Made by a program: the position numbers and the translations under genes. From contig NC_068359.1 of the NCBI RefSeq assembly GCF_020536995.1, positions 83,663,588 to 83,727,587 on the forward strand: a DNA stretch of 64,000 bases, given 5' to 3'. The notes under the pieces were generated by a model that did not search any database, had not been told where the DNA came from, and worked only from the letters and a program-made list of their open reading frames with translations. Shown here in pieces: positions 24,924 to 37,215 of the stretch. The DNA comes from Dreissena polymorpha. Lineage: Eukaryota > Mollusca > Bivalvia > Myida > Dreissenidae. The first letter of the stretch is position 1, and each line of letters starts with the position of its first letter.

Positions 24924-27501
24924 TACGGGCACTTGCCATGACTTTATTTTTGAATATTTCTGTGTTCATGTGGTAGGGAAAACATTGTTGTATACTACAA
25001 ATTCCCTGTTTTGCTTTTAGGTTGGAGACTACATAAGACTTTGACAGTTGGCGGGAAACCATCATCAACTGGAGAGATGCCGGTAAAAAGATGGCCATAA
25101 AACAGTGACCGCTGATTCGCATTGAGTTCTTTTCTTACATATTGGATGACCTATGTTTTTTATGTTTAAATCATTGCGGCTTGGAATGCTCTTTAAGAAA
25201 AGGTATGGTTATGGGGTGGTGTCTACGCGCAAAAGTTTGACTTTATTTTTTGTTAAGTTATTGCTTTTACATTGAATTTGTGCAGGAAATCTTTTGGTAT
25301 GTTGTGACCTAAACTAACTTATGATAAAAATGAAATATCATCTGCCAAGTGCAAAATATGACTGGGAAAGCAGATTTTTGGTCATTTCTTAGCAAAAGGG
25401 AAGAAAATAAGTGCATTAAATGCATGAATTCAGATTATTTGACCTGGAATAGTGTTTTTTTCAAGTTGACCCCCCACCCTTATATAGTGGAATAAGAGCT
25501 AAATTGCTTTTCCGACTTAAATTCAACCGCATATTGGTGACCGTTGTCGCGTTAATGTGTTACATGAAGTTAGAATTCAACGCCAGGGACTCCGTGATCG
25601 AGTAACGCAACTAAAACTTTTGCGAAAAGCATGAACATTCAAACAGAGCCCCATTTCACCGACATGGAATGGCAGGCATTTTTACAGTATGGACAGTGCA
25701 GCAGATGCCTAACTGAGCCAGCCTTCATATTTAGTACAATCATGAATTGAGCAAGATTTTATCACTTCATATTATTCATAAAAGTACACTTAAAATACAT
25801 AAATGCATGTTTTTGTTTCATTTTTTTTATCTTTTTCTATTGGGTATTTTGACTTTTTCAGGAAGAGGAATGTCTGCGACTAAGTCAAGGGCCACTGGAT
25901 AAGGGTTGTTGATGGCAAAACAGGTAATAATATCATTTTGTTATCATGTACACAAGCAAATAAGCTGATGCTTTAGGTGTGAAAGACTGTCATAATCAGG
26001 ATTGTGGTCACTCACACCCTTGCCGTCATGTAATTCTCCTCGCAGTTTGTATTGATAGTTCCGCGTCCTGACATGTAAAGCTCGTGCTTTGTTGGCAGCT
26101 GAAGTGGCACTTAACAGGGTTATCCTTGTTCCTGAGCATGTATGCAGTACAGCTGAGTTGATTTGCTACTTGTTACCCTACAATTAGCTTGTTTTTGGTA
26201 TTGTTTTCTCACAATATGCTTATATTCATGGTTCCGGCTTAAAATGGTGTCGCGCCTTACTTAAACATAGGATTGTCTATAGCAAGTGTCCCCTTCATCA
26301 TTTACCTTAGAGGGATTTTTTTGACAAAATTGGCGCTTCAGCAACTTGTTTTGTTTTTTATTTGGTACATGCTTCTCTCATTCAGTGATTTAATGACAGT
26401 ATTGTCCTTATTCTTTTTTCTTTGCATAGAAAGGTGACATGAATCATTGATATTTGTTGTGTTGAGAATTCTGCAGGAAGCTGTGTCCCCCAAAAGAAGT
26501 ACTAGAAACCCCTTTCAGGACACTGCCTTGATCTGAACTGCCTTTCTACCCCTGTTACTACATGGAACATCATTGCTAAGCTTATAATGCTTGCCTACAT
26601 ATGTGTTTTTTGTTCAGTTTAACTTTTCCTTCCAGCTTAAACCCCCCCCCCTCCCCAACAAATGAGCATTGTATTCTTTCGCTTGGTTACAACTCCCATT
26701 TGGACCAGATTGCCACCATAAAAATAGCCTAAAGTACATATTTTGTGTCCAAAATATGAAAATTTGTATTGTCTTGAACCTCTAAATGAGAGCTGGCAAT
26801 GCATTTTGACCATCTGCTGCAGTTAAAAGGCACCCATGACATTATATGCTAGAATATTTCATTGGCGGCTGGTAAATAAATGGGCACCGATCGACAAGGC
26901 GCTTTCAAGATTTTACACTTTTATTGGTGTGAAATAACAAGTTATTGGAAGCTTATTGATTTCTACACTTCAAAGTATCTTTGATCTCTCAATTGACTAA
27001 TTAGTTTATTGTCTTGGATGAAATTGGATTGTTTTTGCTTTGAAATTGGCATTTTTGGGATGATTAAAAAAAAACACACAAAAAAGACATTATCAAAATT
27101 GCTTAGATTGAAAATATCTAACAAATTCATTCTTTCCCCACCACACATTAGCCCCACTTGCATGTCTTTTTGGTTTGTTTTGGTATTTTATTGCAGATAT
27201 TGAACACAACAGCTTTAAATCTTAAAGGGGCAGTTAAGCTTTAACAGGCCTAATATCGTCTTCTTCGGACTGAAAACACCCGCGTGTGAAAATATGATAC
27301 AGAATGGCCAAATGGACAGCTAATCCAGCCAGACTTAATATATTGGTGCAATATGGATGGGATGATAATAATATGAAAGAAAAACACATTTCAGTAAAAA
27401 TAAATTTCTCTTATAGGTTACAATACACTAAATACTTTTGGTGTTCAATGCTATACCCTCTAAAACAAAATCTTCATTTATTTGAAGACACAATTCTCTG
27501 T
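24924..27501 (+). repeat. 2.58-kb tandem unit, copy 2
   Basis: This is a full unit of 2,578 bp. Three exon-like windows are visible in every complete copy. 25,021-25,082 follows TTTGCTTTTAG, reads WRLHKTLTVGGKPSSTGEMP, and either splices at GTAAAAAG or runs five more codons to a stop. 25,862-25,923 lies between TTTTTCAG and GTAATA. 26,477-26,531 follows TTCTGCAG and reads KEVLETPFRTLP to a stop in the copy with four C. I do not recognise these peptides. The unit may be a duplicated gene fragment or a satellite with chance splice signals. Confidence 0.93.
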
Positions 27502-30409
27502 ACGGGCACTTGCCATGACTTTATTTTTGAATATTTCTGTGTTCATGTGGTAGGGAAAACATTGTTGTATACTACAAATTCCCTGTTTTGCTTTTAGGTT
27601 GGAGACTACATAAGACTTTGACAGTTGGCGGGAAACCATCATCAACTGGAGAGATGCCGGTAAAAAGATGGCCATAAAACAGTGACCGCTGATTCGCATT
27701 GAGTTCTTTCTTACATATTGGATGACCTATGTTTTTATTGTTTAAATCATTGCGGCTTGGAATGCTCTTTAAGAAAAGGTATGGTTATGGGGGGTGTCTA
27801 CGCGCAAAAGTTTGACTTTATTTTTTGTTAAAGTTATTGCTTTTACATTGAATTTGTGCAGGAAATCTTTTGGTATGTTGTGACCTAAACTAACTTATGA
27901 TAAAAATGAAATATCATCTGCAAGTGCAAAATATGACTGGGAAAGCAGATTTTTGGTCATTTCTTAGCAAAAGGGAAGAAAATAAGTGCATTAAATGCAT
28001 GAATTCAGATTATTTGACCTGGAATAGTTGTTTTTCAAGTTGACCCCCCACCCTTATATAGTGGAATAAGAGCTAAATTGCTTTCCTACTTAAATTCAAC
28101 CGCATATTGGTTGACCGTGTCGCGTTAATGTGTTACATGAAGTTAGAATTCAACGCCAGGGACTCCGTGATCGAGTAACGCAACTAAAACTTTTGCGAAA
28201 AGCATGAACATTCAAACAGAGCCCCATTTCACCGACATGGAATGGCAGGCATTTTTACAGTATGGACAGTGCAGCAGATGCTTAACTGAGCCAGCCTTCA
28301 TATTTAGTACAATCATGAATTGAGCAAGATTTTATCACTTCATATTATTCATAAAAGTACACTTAAAATACATAAATGCATGTTTTTGTTTCATTTTTTT
28401 TATCTTTTTCTATTGGGTATTTTGACTTTTTCAGGAAGAGGAATGTCTGCGACTAAGTCAAGGGCCACTGGATAAGGGTTGTTGATGGCAAAACAGGTAA
28501 TAATATCATTTTGTTATCATGTACACAAGCAAATAAGCATATGTATGATGCTTTAGGTGTGAAAGACTGTCATAATCAGGATTGTGGTCACTCACACCCT
28601 TGCCGTCATGTAATTCTCCTCGCAGTTTGTATTGATAGTTCCGCGTCCTGACATGTAAAGCTCGTGCTTTGTTGGCAGCTGAAGTTGGCACTTAACAGGG
28701 TTATCCTTGTTCCTGAGCATGTATGCAGTACAGCTGAGTTGATTTGCTACTTGTTACCCTACAATTAGCTTGTTTTTGGTATTGTTTTCTCACAATATGC
28801 TTATATTCATGGTTCCGGCTTAAAATGGTGTCGCGCCTTACTTAAACATAGGATTGTTATAGCAAGTGTCCCCTTCATCATTTACCTTAGAGGGATTTTT
28901 TTGACAAAATTTGGCACTTTCAGCAACTTGTTTTGTTTTTTATTTGGTACATGCTTCTCTCATTCAGTGATTTAATGACATTATTGTCCTTATTCTTTTT
29001 TCTTTGCATAGAAAGGTGACATGAATCATTGATATTTGTTGTGTTGAGAATTCTGCAGGAAGCTGTGTCCTCAAAAGAAGTACTAGAAACCCCTTTCAGG
29101 ACACTGCCTTGATCTGAACTGCCTTTCTACCCCTGTTACTACATGGAACATCATTGCTAAGCTTATAATGCTTGCCTACATATGTGTTTTTTGTTCAGTT
29201 TAACTTTTCCTTCCAGCTTAAACCCCCCCCCCCCAACAAATGAGCATTGTATTCTTTCGCTTGGTTACAAACTCCCATTTGGACCAGATTGCCACCATAA
29301 AAATAGCCTAAAGTACATATTTTGTGTCCAAAATATGAAAATTTGTATTGTCTTGAACCTCTAAATGAGAGCTGGCAATGCATTTTGACCATCTGCTGCA
29401 GTTAAAAGGCACCCATGACATTATATGCTAGAATATTTCATTGGCGGCTGGTAAATAAATGGGCACCGATCGACCCTTGTCAAAAAAGTGAGCAAAATCC
29501 GGTTATAACCCAGTTTTAAACTGGGTTTAACCCTGCGGTATTGGCACCGAGCTAAAAGCGAGTCTTTTAAACACACTTTTTGCTTACCGACTTGGTTTTA
29601 TCTGAGTTGAATCTTGGTTTAACTCGCTTAAAGCCAACATAGTGGTTTTATAACCGTCTTAAGTGGGTTTAAAGTGAGTTTTTTTCAGGCATCTGTGTTT
29701 AACTCTGCGGTATTTGCACTGTGCTAAAAGCGGGTTTTTCAGACACGCTTTTAGCTTACCGACTGGGTTTTTTAGCTTACCGACTTGGTTTTTTCTGAGT
29801 TAAATCTTGGTTTAACTCGCTTTAAACCAACATAGTGGGTTTTTTAACCATCTTAAGTGGGTTTTTAAAGTGAGTATGATTTTCTACAAGTTGGTTTTTT
29901 GAGGTTTTTTAAACATGCTTAGACCAACTTCTGTCTGTGGAGTTGGTTTTAAGTGGGTAAAAAGTGTGTTTTTTATGTGAGCTATAAGCAGGCTAAACAC
30001 GGTTTTTAAGTGAGCGAAAAGTGAGCTGAAAGCACGCCTTTGTTAGTTTTTTTCACAGTGAAAACATGCTTTTAACTTGCTTTAAACCTAGTTATTAACA
30101 GTATTTTATCTGTGAAAAAACAAAAGAAATTTGTGGGTTTGGGTAAGTTGATTTTTGTGGGTTTTAACAGTGTTTTAGTGAGTTTTTTTTAAGAAAGTAG
30201 GTTTTTTGTGAGCCTTTTGTGGGATTTTGCAGTGTAAAAAAAATAATTTTGGACTGATATGTTCTAGAAAAAATGGTTTTTTGTGAAGCAATTACAACAG
30301 TTCATTATAAGCCCCATGTGGTTAAAAGGGAAAAAAACACAATGTGTACGAAAATTATGTTTATATGACAAAAATAGTACACCGCAAATTTATACAAACA
30401 GATTATTTT

Positions 30410-30862
30410 TACAATACATTATAAAATAATAGACATTTATGGAAGATTTTAAAGCAAAAGGTTGACCGCAATGGACCACTGCGGGTGGAGTATTTAGACC
30501 GCAGCTGCTGCAGAGACCTGGATCTCAGCTGTTGGAGGTACCTGCACCGCAGTGGAATGAGGAACCTGGATTTCAGCTTATGGAGGGACCTTGACGGCAT
30601 ACGGTGTTGGGACCTGCACAGCAGCTACTGGAGAGACCTTGACTGCTAGGGGACCTGGAAAGCAGCCAGTGCAGGGAATTAGACCTGATCTTGGCGGGTG
30701 GAGGGACCTGGAAAGCAGCTGGTAGATACCTGGAAAGCGGGCGCTGGAGCGACACGTAGTTGTACCATTGATGCTGCTTGTGTCCTTCTCCTCTTGAGCA
30801 TCTCTTATGCCAGTTGATCTGCAAAGGATTAATACCATATCACTTTCAAAAGGGCAAGGCAT
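30410..30862 (-). repeat. CAG-rich repeat block inside the 3.69-kb transposon
   Basis: Irregular ~20-40 bp repeats of GACCTGGA and GCAGCTG type occupy this stretch. On the minus strand they give Leu/Arg/Ser-rich frames with recurring RSLQQL phrases, which I read as repeat translation rather than a protein. It could overlap a decayed coding segment. Confidence 0.5.
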
Positions 30863-31139
30863 TCTTCAAACATGTTGATTGGTTATGTTTTCGTTCCACT
30901 TAACTATGAAATATTGCTGTTATGGTAATCTTGTTGCTTTAATAAAAATAAATTTAAGTTATTTGCTTGTTGTTTTTGTTTGTTTATTTTTGAAATTTTA
31001 ATCCCGTGATCACATGTGACTTAGCACTTTTCATCAATTATTAAAAGAAATTGCGTTTGGTAGAAAATGCAGTTTGAAAATGTACCAAGATGCGTGGTCT
31101 CATTTGGCTGTGTGGTCTGGTGGCATTGTAAATGCAATA

Positions 31140-31345
31140 ACCTGTATAGTTTACCTCTCAACAAATCGAGCTTTCTTGGTCAAGGACAGGGCGAGGTTTT
31201 CCCACTCTTGGTCCCCTCAAGTTTGCCAGCTTGTGCAGGGTAAAAACCAGGTTTAAAAGTCCATACATCAGGCAGGCGATGATGCACATTCTTTCCAAAG
31301 GATCTTCCCATCGATGTCAATTTTGCCTTGTGGCAAGAGTTTAAC
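31140..31345 (-). pseudogene. Possible exon remnants inside the 3.69-kb transposon
   Basis: On the minus strand two short coding-looking pieces lie close together. VKLLPQGKIDIDGKILWKEC follows an AG and runs on to a stop near 31,270. DQEWENLALSLTKKARFVER (about 31,150-31,215) ends at a donor-like AG|GTAAAC. They could be the tail of a spliced transposase gene. No family is recognised and the call is weak. Confidence 0.25.
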
Positions 31346-33682
31346 CTTCAAAATTAAAATATATAAGTTCTAATTAAGTATGAGGGAAAGAAATCCGTTC
31401 AGTAATAACCAGAAATAGATATAAATAAAATTTTAGATGACAATAACCATGAAACACAACCATAATTATTCACTGTACACAACATTTACACTTTTTCATG
31501 TGTAAGTTTATCTATTTTTGCTTCAAAATGTGTTGTTTATCCTTTAAATTGCAATACAATAACTTATCCATTTACATTTCCCAGTGACAATACATAAATA
31601 TGATAATGATCATAATTAATTCAATAAACTAAATAAAAAAGGGGTAAAGAAATGACAATACAAACCTGTTAAAACTGTTCTTCAGTATTCCAAAAACAAC
31701 AACAGGCAGTTCAACCTCCTTTCCAACCAACTTATTATTGATTTCCACATTGCAGTAAAAAACACATTGTTTTCATCACACAATACTTCATGCTGACAGA
31801 ATTTCAAGACATTTTACACTGCCATTATAAGTCTTTCACTTCTTTATATTAATGTTGCTGAATTAAATTTAGCTCAATATTCAATTGCTGACACCAGCTT
31901 ATTTTTCAAAAGTTGTTGTTTTCAAAAAGATAACTTCCTCAGTGCAATAGCCAATCAAAAGCCTTATATCTTATTCCACACAGCCTTATCTCTAGGCAAA
32001 CCCCATCAGTAGCCTTATCTACCCCTTGATAATCAGTACCCTGTTTAGCTCTGAATGCCTGACAGATTGTTATCTGTTTATTGTTAGTGGTGTGAAATAA
32101 GGGTGTTTTTAGGTATTGTCTTGTTATTTTGTTGACAGTTTATGTAACACAGATCATGTTTGGCATTTTATTATTTTATTGCAAATTAAGAAAATGGATA
32201 TGATGGTATCATATGCAAATATCAAAATCTTGCATAACTTATGTACAAAAATAAATAGATTATTTCCAAAATAATGTTTCCAATACCATAATTATTTAAA
32301 TATGCAGATTTAACAAGTAAATACTGTTTTAAACAAATATAAACAATCATATGAGATTGTTTAAAAAAAATAAAAAATTAAGACATAAAACAATCATAAG
32401 ATATTGTTTATAATAAAAACAAACATAAAGAAAAAAATCAAAGTGAAACACAAACTCTTTCATTTTCATGTATAAAACTAAGCTTGACCATTGTTATAGT
32501 TTTTGTCAGTGATACTTGTTGTCCATCTGTGAACCTGTGATGTTCTGAAAGAGCCATTTTCATCCAATATTCCCTAAAAATTATGGGGAGCACACAAATG
32601 TACAATAGGGACAATGGCAAACAAGCTGTAAAAAAAGCCCCTTTACAATTGACTTGTTTTATTTATGGCTATAAACATTAAACAAAGACCCAGTTGAAGA
32701 ATTATTGTTTCATTGATGAGTTATATTAATAAACAAAAGACCAACTTGTTGAAAAGTGTGTTAAAGTGAGTCTTTAAGCCTCGTTGCAGCTCTCAACTTA
32801 TTTACAAAAAGACCAAGTTAAACTCGCTTAAACCCACTTCTGTTTAAAAAAAGACCAACTTCTGTTGTAAAATACTCGCTTATAAAACAAAAAGACACAC
32901 TTAAACACACATAAACCAACTCATAAATAAAAAGGCTCACTTTTGACACACAAAAAACCGACTTCTTACAGAAAAAAACTCGCTTAAACACACATCTTCT
33001 TAAAATAACCAACTTTAAACTCAGTTAAGCACAGTTTAGCGCACATAAAACTCACTTTTATTAGCAAAAACCAACTTCCGCTAAGAAAAACTCAGAAAAA
33101 ACACAGTTTTATGTTGGTTTAAGTGTGTTTTGGTATGAAAGTGGGTTATTTTTTGACAAGGGGACAAGGCGCTTTCAAGATTTTACACTTTTATTGGTGT
33201 GAAATAACAAGTTATTGGAAGCTTATTGATTTCTACACTTCAAAGTATCTTTGATCTCTCAATTGACTAATTAGTTTATTGTCTTGGATGAAATTGGATT
33301 GTTTTTGCTTTGAAATTGGCATTTTTGGGATGATTAAAAAAAAACACACAAAAAAGACATTATCAAAATTGCTTAGATTGAAAATATCTAACAAATTCAT
33401 TCTTTCCCCACCACACATTAGCCCCACTTGCATGTCTTTTTGGTTTGTTTTGGTATTTTATTGCAGATATTGAACACAACAGCTTTAAATCTTAAAGGGG
33501 CAGTTAAGCTTTAACAGGCCTAATATCGCCTTCTTCGGACTGAAAACACCCGCGTGTGAAAATATGATACAGAATGGCCAAATGGACAGCTAATCCAGCC
33601 AAACTTAATATATTGGTGCAATATGGATGGGATGATAATAATATGAAAGAAAAACACATTTCAGTAAAAATAAATTTCTCTT

Positions 33683-35646
33683 ATATAAACTAACTTATGA
33701 TAAAAATGAAATATCATCTGCAAGTGCAAAATATGACTGGGAAAGCAGATTTTTGGTCATTTCTTAGCAAAAGGGAAGAAAATAAGTGCATTAAATGCAT
33801 GAATTCAGATTATTTGACCTGGAATAGTTGTTTTTCAAGTTGACCCCCCACCCTTATATAGTGGAATAAGAGCTAAATTGCTTTCCGACTTAAATTCAAC
33901 CGCATATTGGTTGACCGTGTCGCGTTAATGTGTTACATGAAGTTAGAATTCAACGCCAGGGACTCCGTGATCGAGTAACGCAACTAAAACTTTTGCGAAA
34001 AGCATGAACATTCAAACAGAGCCCCATTTCACCGACATGGAATGGCAGGCATTTTTACAGTATGGACAGTGCAGCAGATGCTTAACTGAGCCAGCCTTCA
34101 TATTTAGTACAATCATGAATTGAGCAAGATTTTATCACTTCATATTATTCATAAAAGTACACTTAAAATACATAAATGCATGTTTTTGTTTCATTTTTTT
34201 TATCTTTTTCTATTGGGTATTTTGACTTTTTCAGGAAGAGGAATGTCTGCGACTAAGTCAAGGGCCACTGGATAAGGGTTGTTGATGGCAAAACAGGTAA
34301 TAATATCATTTTGTTATCATGTACACAAGCAAATAAGCATATGTATGATGCTTTAGGTGTGAAAGACTGTCATAATCAGGATTGTGGTCACTCACACCCT
34401 TGCCGTCATGTAATTCTCCTCGCAGTTTGTATTGATAGTTCCGCGTCCTGACATGTAAAGCTCGTGCTTTGTTGGCAGCTGAAGTTGGCACTTAACAGGG
34501 TTATCCTTGTTCCTGAGCATGTATGCAGTACAGCTGAGTTGATTTGCTACTTGTTACCCTACAATTAGCTTGTTTTTGGTATTGTTTTCTCACAATATGC
34601 TTATATTCATGGTTCCGGCTTAAAATGGTGTCGCGCCTTACTTAAACATAGGATTGTTATAGCAAGTGTCCCCTTCATCATTTACCTTAGAGGGATTTTT
34701 TTGACAAAATTTGGCACTTTCAGCAACTTGTTTTGTTTTTTATTTGGTACATGCTTCTCTCATTCAGTGATTTAATGACAGTATTGTCCTTATTCTTTTT
34801 TCTTTGCATAGAAAGGTGACATGAATCATTGATATTTGTTGTGTTGAGAATTCTGCAGGAAGCTGTGTCCCCAAAAGAAGTACTAGAAACCCCTTTCAGG
34901 ACACTGCCTTGATCTGAACTGCCTTTCTACCCCTGTTACTACATGGAACATCATTGCTAAGCTTATAATGCTTGCCTACATATGTGTTTTTTTGTTCAGT
35001 TTAACTTTTCCTTCCAGCTTAAACCCCCCCCCCCCCCCAACAAATGAGCATTGTATTCTTTCGCTTGGTTACAAACTCCCATTTGGACCAGATTGCCACC
35101 ATAAAAATAGCCTAAAGTACATATTTTGTGTCCAAAATATGAAAATTTGTATTGTCTTGAACCTCTAAATGAGAGCTGGCAATGCATTTTGACCATCTGC
35201 TGCAGTTAAAAGGCACCCATGACATTATATGCTAGAATATTTCATTGGCGGCTGGTAAATAAATGGGCACCGATCGACAAGGCGCTTTCAAGATTTTACA
35301 CTTTTATTGGTGTGAAATAACAAGTTATTGGAAGCTTATTGATTTCTACACTTCAAAGTATCTTTGATCTCTCAATTGACTAATTAGTTTATTGTCTTGG
35401 ATGAAATTGGATTGTTTTTGCTTTGAAATTGGCATTTTTGGGATGATTAAAAAAAAACACACAAAAAAGACATTATCAAAATTGCTTAGATTGAAAATAT
35501 CTAACAAATTCATTCTTTCCCCACCACACATTAGCCCCACTTGCATGTCTTTTTGGTTTGTTTTGGTATTTTATTGCAGATATTGAACACAACAGCTTTA
35601 AATCTTAAAGGGGCAGTTAAGCTTTAACAGGCCTAATATCGCCTTC
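33683..35646 (+). repeat. 2.58-kb tandem unit, copy 4, truncated at both ends
   Basis: This copy begins after the ~475-bp deletion junction at 33,682 and stays nearly identical to copies 2 and 3 until 35,646, where the sequence leaves the unit after AATATCGCCTTC. The array therefore ends here. A C-tract within it (near 35,023) varies in length from copy to copy. Confidence 0.92.
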
Positions 35647-35824
35647 AACGGCCACCGGAAAAACTTTGCGAAACCGAAATTTCGCAAACTTAAGTACCCT
35701 TTTTCTTAAAGATTTGCTACTTTGAGACATAGTATGCGATAAAAGTCTTAACGTTGATTAATAATTGGTTATTTTCACTCAAAAAACGCGTTTTCTTCAC
35801 TATGAAATTTATAAGCAAAGTTGG

Positions 35825-36295
35825 GGTTCCCATGGGACTTTTGCATTTTCCCATGGGATTTTCGATTTTCCCATGGGATTTTTTCTCCCATGGGATTTTT
35901 TTTCTCCCATAATTTGCAAATGGGAGAAAAATCCCATGGGATTTTGAACATTTTAAAAAACGTGTTTTATTTGCGTTTGCAAGTATTTTAACGTTTTTTA
36001 AGGACTGTATATTGGTTTTATGCCAATTATATATAAAAATATTTAGTAATAAAAAAATCCCATTTTAAAATGGGAGAAAAAAATCCCATGGGATTTTTTT
36101 CTTATTTTGAGAGATTTATTCATGAAACTATCAGAAACATCATATTTTATGAAATGATGAACAACTACGATATTTTAATGCGTTTAGTCGTGTTTAAAAA
36201 AAACAAAAAAAACCATGGGATTTTTAAATCCCATGGGATTTTTTCTCCCATGGGATTTTTTCTCCCATGGTTTTTTTTTTCCAATGGGATTTTTC
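35825..36295. repeat. Cluster of CCCATGGG palindromes
   Basis: At least nine CCATGG sites occur in under 450 bp, most inside the 16-bp palindrome AAATCCCATGGGATTT, separated by T- or A-rich spacers. Half-sites TCTCCCAT and ATGGGAGA also pair across 35,884-35,935. The density is far above chance for AT-rich DNA. Two open frames here just translate the repeat. Confidence 0.85.
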
Positions 36296-36419
36296 AGTTT
36301 CGTAAGCCGAATAAGTTTCTTAATGCGAAAAACAACAATAAAGGAAATAATAATTATAATTTTGAATAATAAATTGAATAATATAAATAACATGAATATT
36401 TTTAAAATGAGTTACAATT

Positions 36420-37213
36420 AAAGGTTTATGCTAGTAGAACTTATCATTTCTTGTTCGAGCAGATGGTTGAGTCCAATTGGTGAGTATGCCAGCTTAGAAC
36501 CAGTATAAATGCATCGCAGACAGACAACGCTGTCATACTGTACACACCGCTGAGTAACAATCTTTATTGCATTTCATTTTGCAACAGAAAATGAACTCCG
36601 TAGTATAATTGATCTTATATATGCCCTCTGCTTTTGAAAGCGTGCAACACATTAACATAACAATAAGTCCATGCCAAAAACTATGTGCAAATTCCATTCA
36701 AAGCTATATACACATTATAAAGGTCAGATGACCCGCGTCATGCGAAAATGGGTCTTATGTCATATGCGGCCGAAGTTGGTCCATCCTATCTTGTCCAACC
36801 GCGCAGTCTGGTCAGGTACTACGCTGACTGATATATAAAGTCGAGCCATGATTCGTGGTCTCATATCCAAACTCGGTAGCTCCTGTGCGAAACTTTCACC
36901 GGAAACGACGGCACCGAGACGGGCGCTCGAACTTTGCGGATGCGCGTTATATGTTATATATAATAGCGCGATGTGTTTTTTCTTGCCTCAAATTAGTAAG
37001 CCCAATCAGCGTTTATGTGTTCTTTGCTTCTACTATTAACAAGAACTTCAACTGATACGAACATGAATTTTATTTAATATGTTTATTTAATGCTCGGAAA
37101 ACTCATTGTATATTTAGACTACTACTTATAAAACAAAGTCGGGTTTTCAACATCTGTTTTCGGCATAAAAATTGTTATTCCAAACCAGATTTTACGCACT
37201 TTACTGTACAAAA
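36420..37213. other. Intergenic DNA with a GC-richer patch
   Basis: Around 36,720-36,970 the composition becomes GC-richer, with phrases such as GCGCAGTCTGGTCAGGTACTACG that resemble molluscan interspersed repeats as I remember them. No gene is supported, although two short overlapping open frames start near 36,848. Confidence 0.35.
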
Positions 37214-37215
37214 TA

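Larger units (their letters stand above)
29474..33162. mobile_element. 3.69-kb DNA transposon with 14-bp TIRs and GA target duplication
   Basis: The empty site is visible in copy 2 (GATCGACAAGGCG near 26,889), so the insertion is defined to the base. Its ends are CCCTTGTCAAAAAA and the exact complement TTTTTTGACAAGGG, flanked by a duplicated GA. About 750 bp inside the left end holds many degenerate copies of phrases such as AAGTGGGTTTTTAAAGTGAG. About 460 bp inside the right end holds the same kind of phrase in opposite orientation, as expected for transposase-binding subterminal repeats. The interior has no long open frame. I cannot assign a superfamily; a 2-bp duplication other than TA is unusual. 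Confidence 0.88.
27502..33682 (+). repeat. 2.58-kb tandem unit, copy 3, split by a transposon
   Basis: The unit runs 27,502-29,473 and resumes at 33,163-33,682 after a 3,689-bp insertion. It then jumps directly from TTCTCTTATA to TAAACTAACTT, so that about 475 bp present at the start of copies 2 and 3 (the equivalent of 27,413-27,889) is missing before copy 4. Outside these events it is nearly identical to copy 2. Confidence 0.92.

Noticed and set aside
28506-28691. Identical 61-codon minus-strand frames in array copies (also 34,306-34,491)
   Set aside because: Copies of the 2.58-kb unit carry them unchanged only because the units are near-identical; no motif, and copy 1 does not keep the frame.
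36855-37055. Overlapping short plus-strand frames in a GC-richer patch
   Set aside because: No recognisable peptide; the patch looks like an interspersed repeat.
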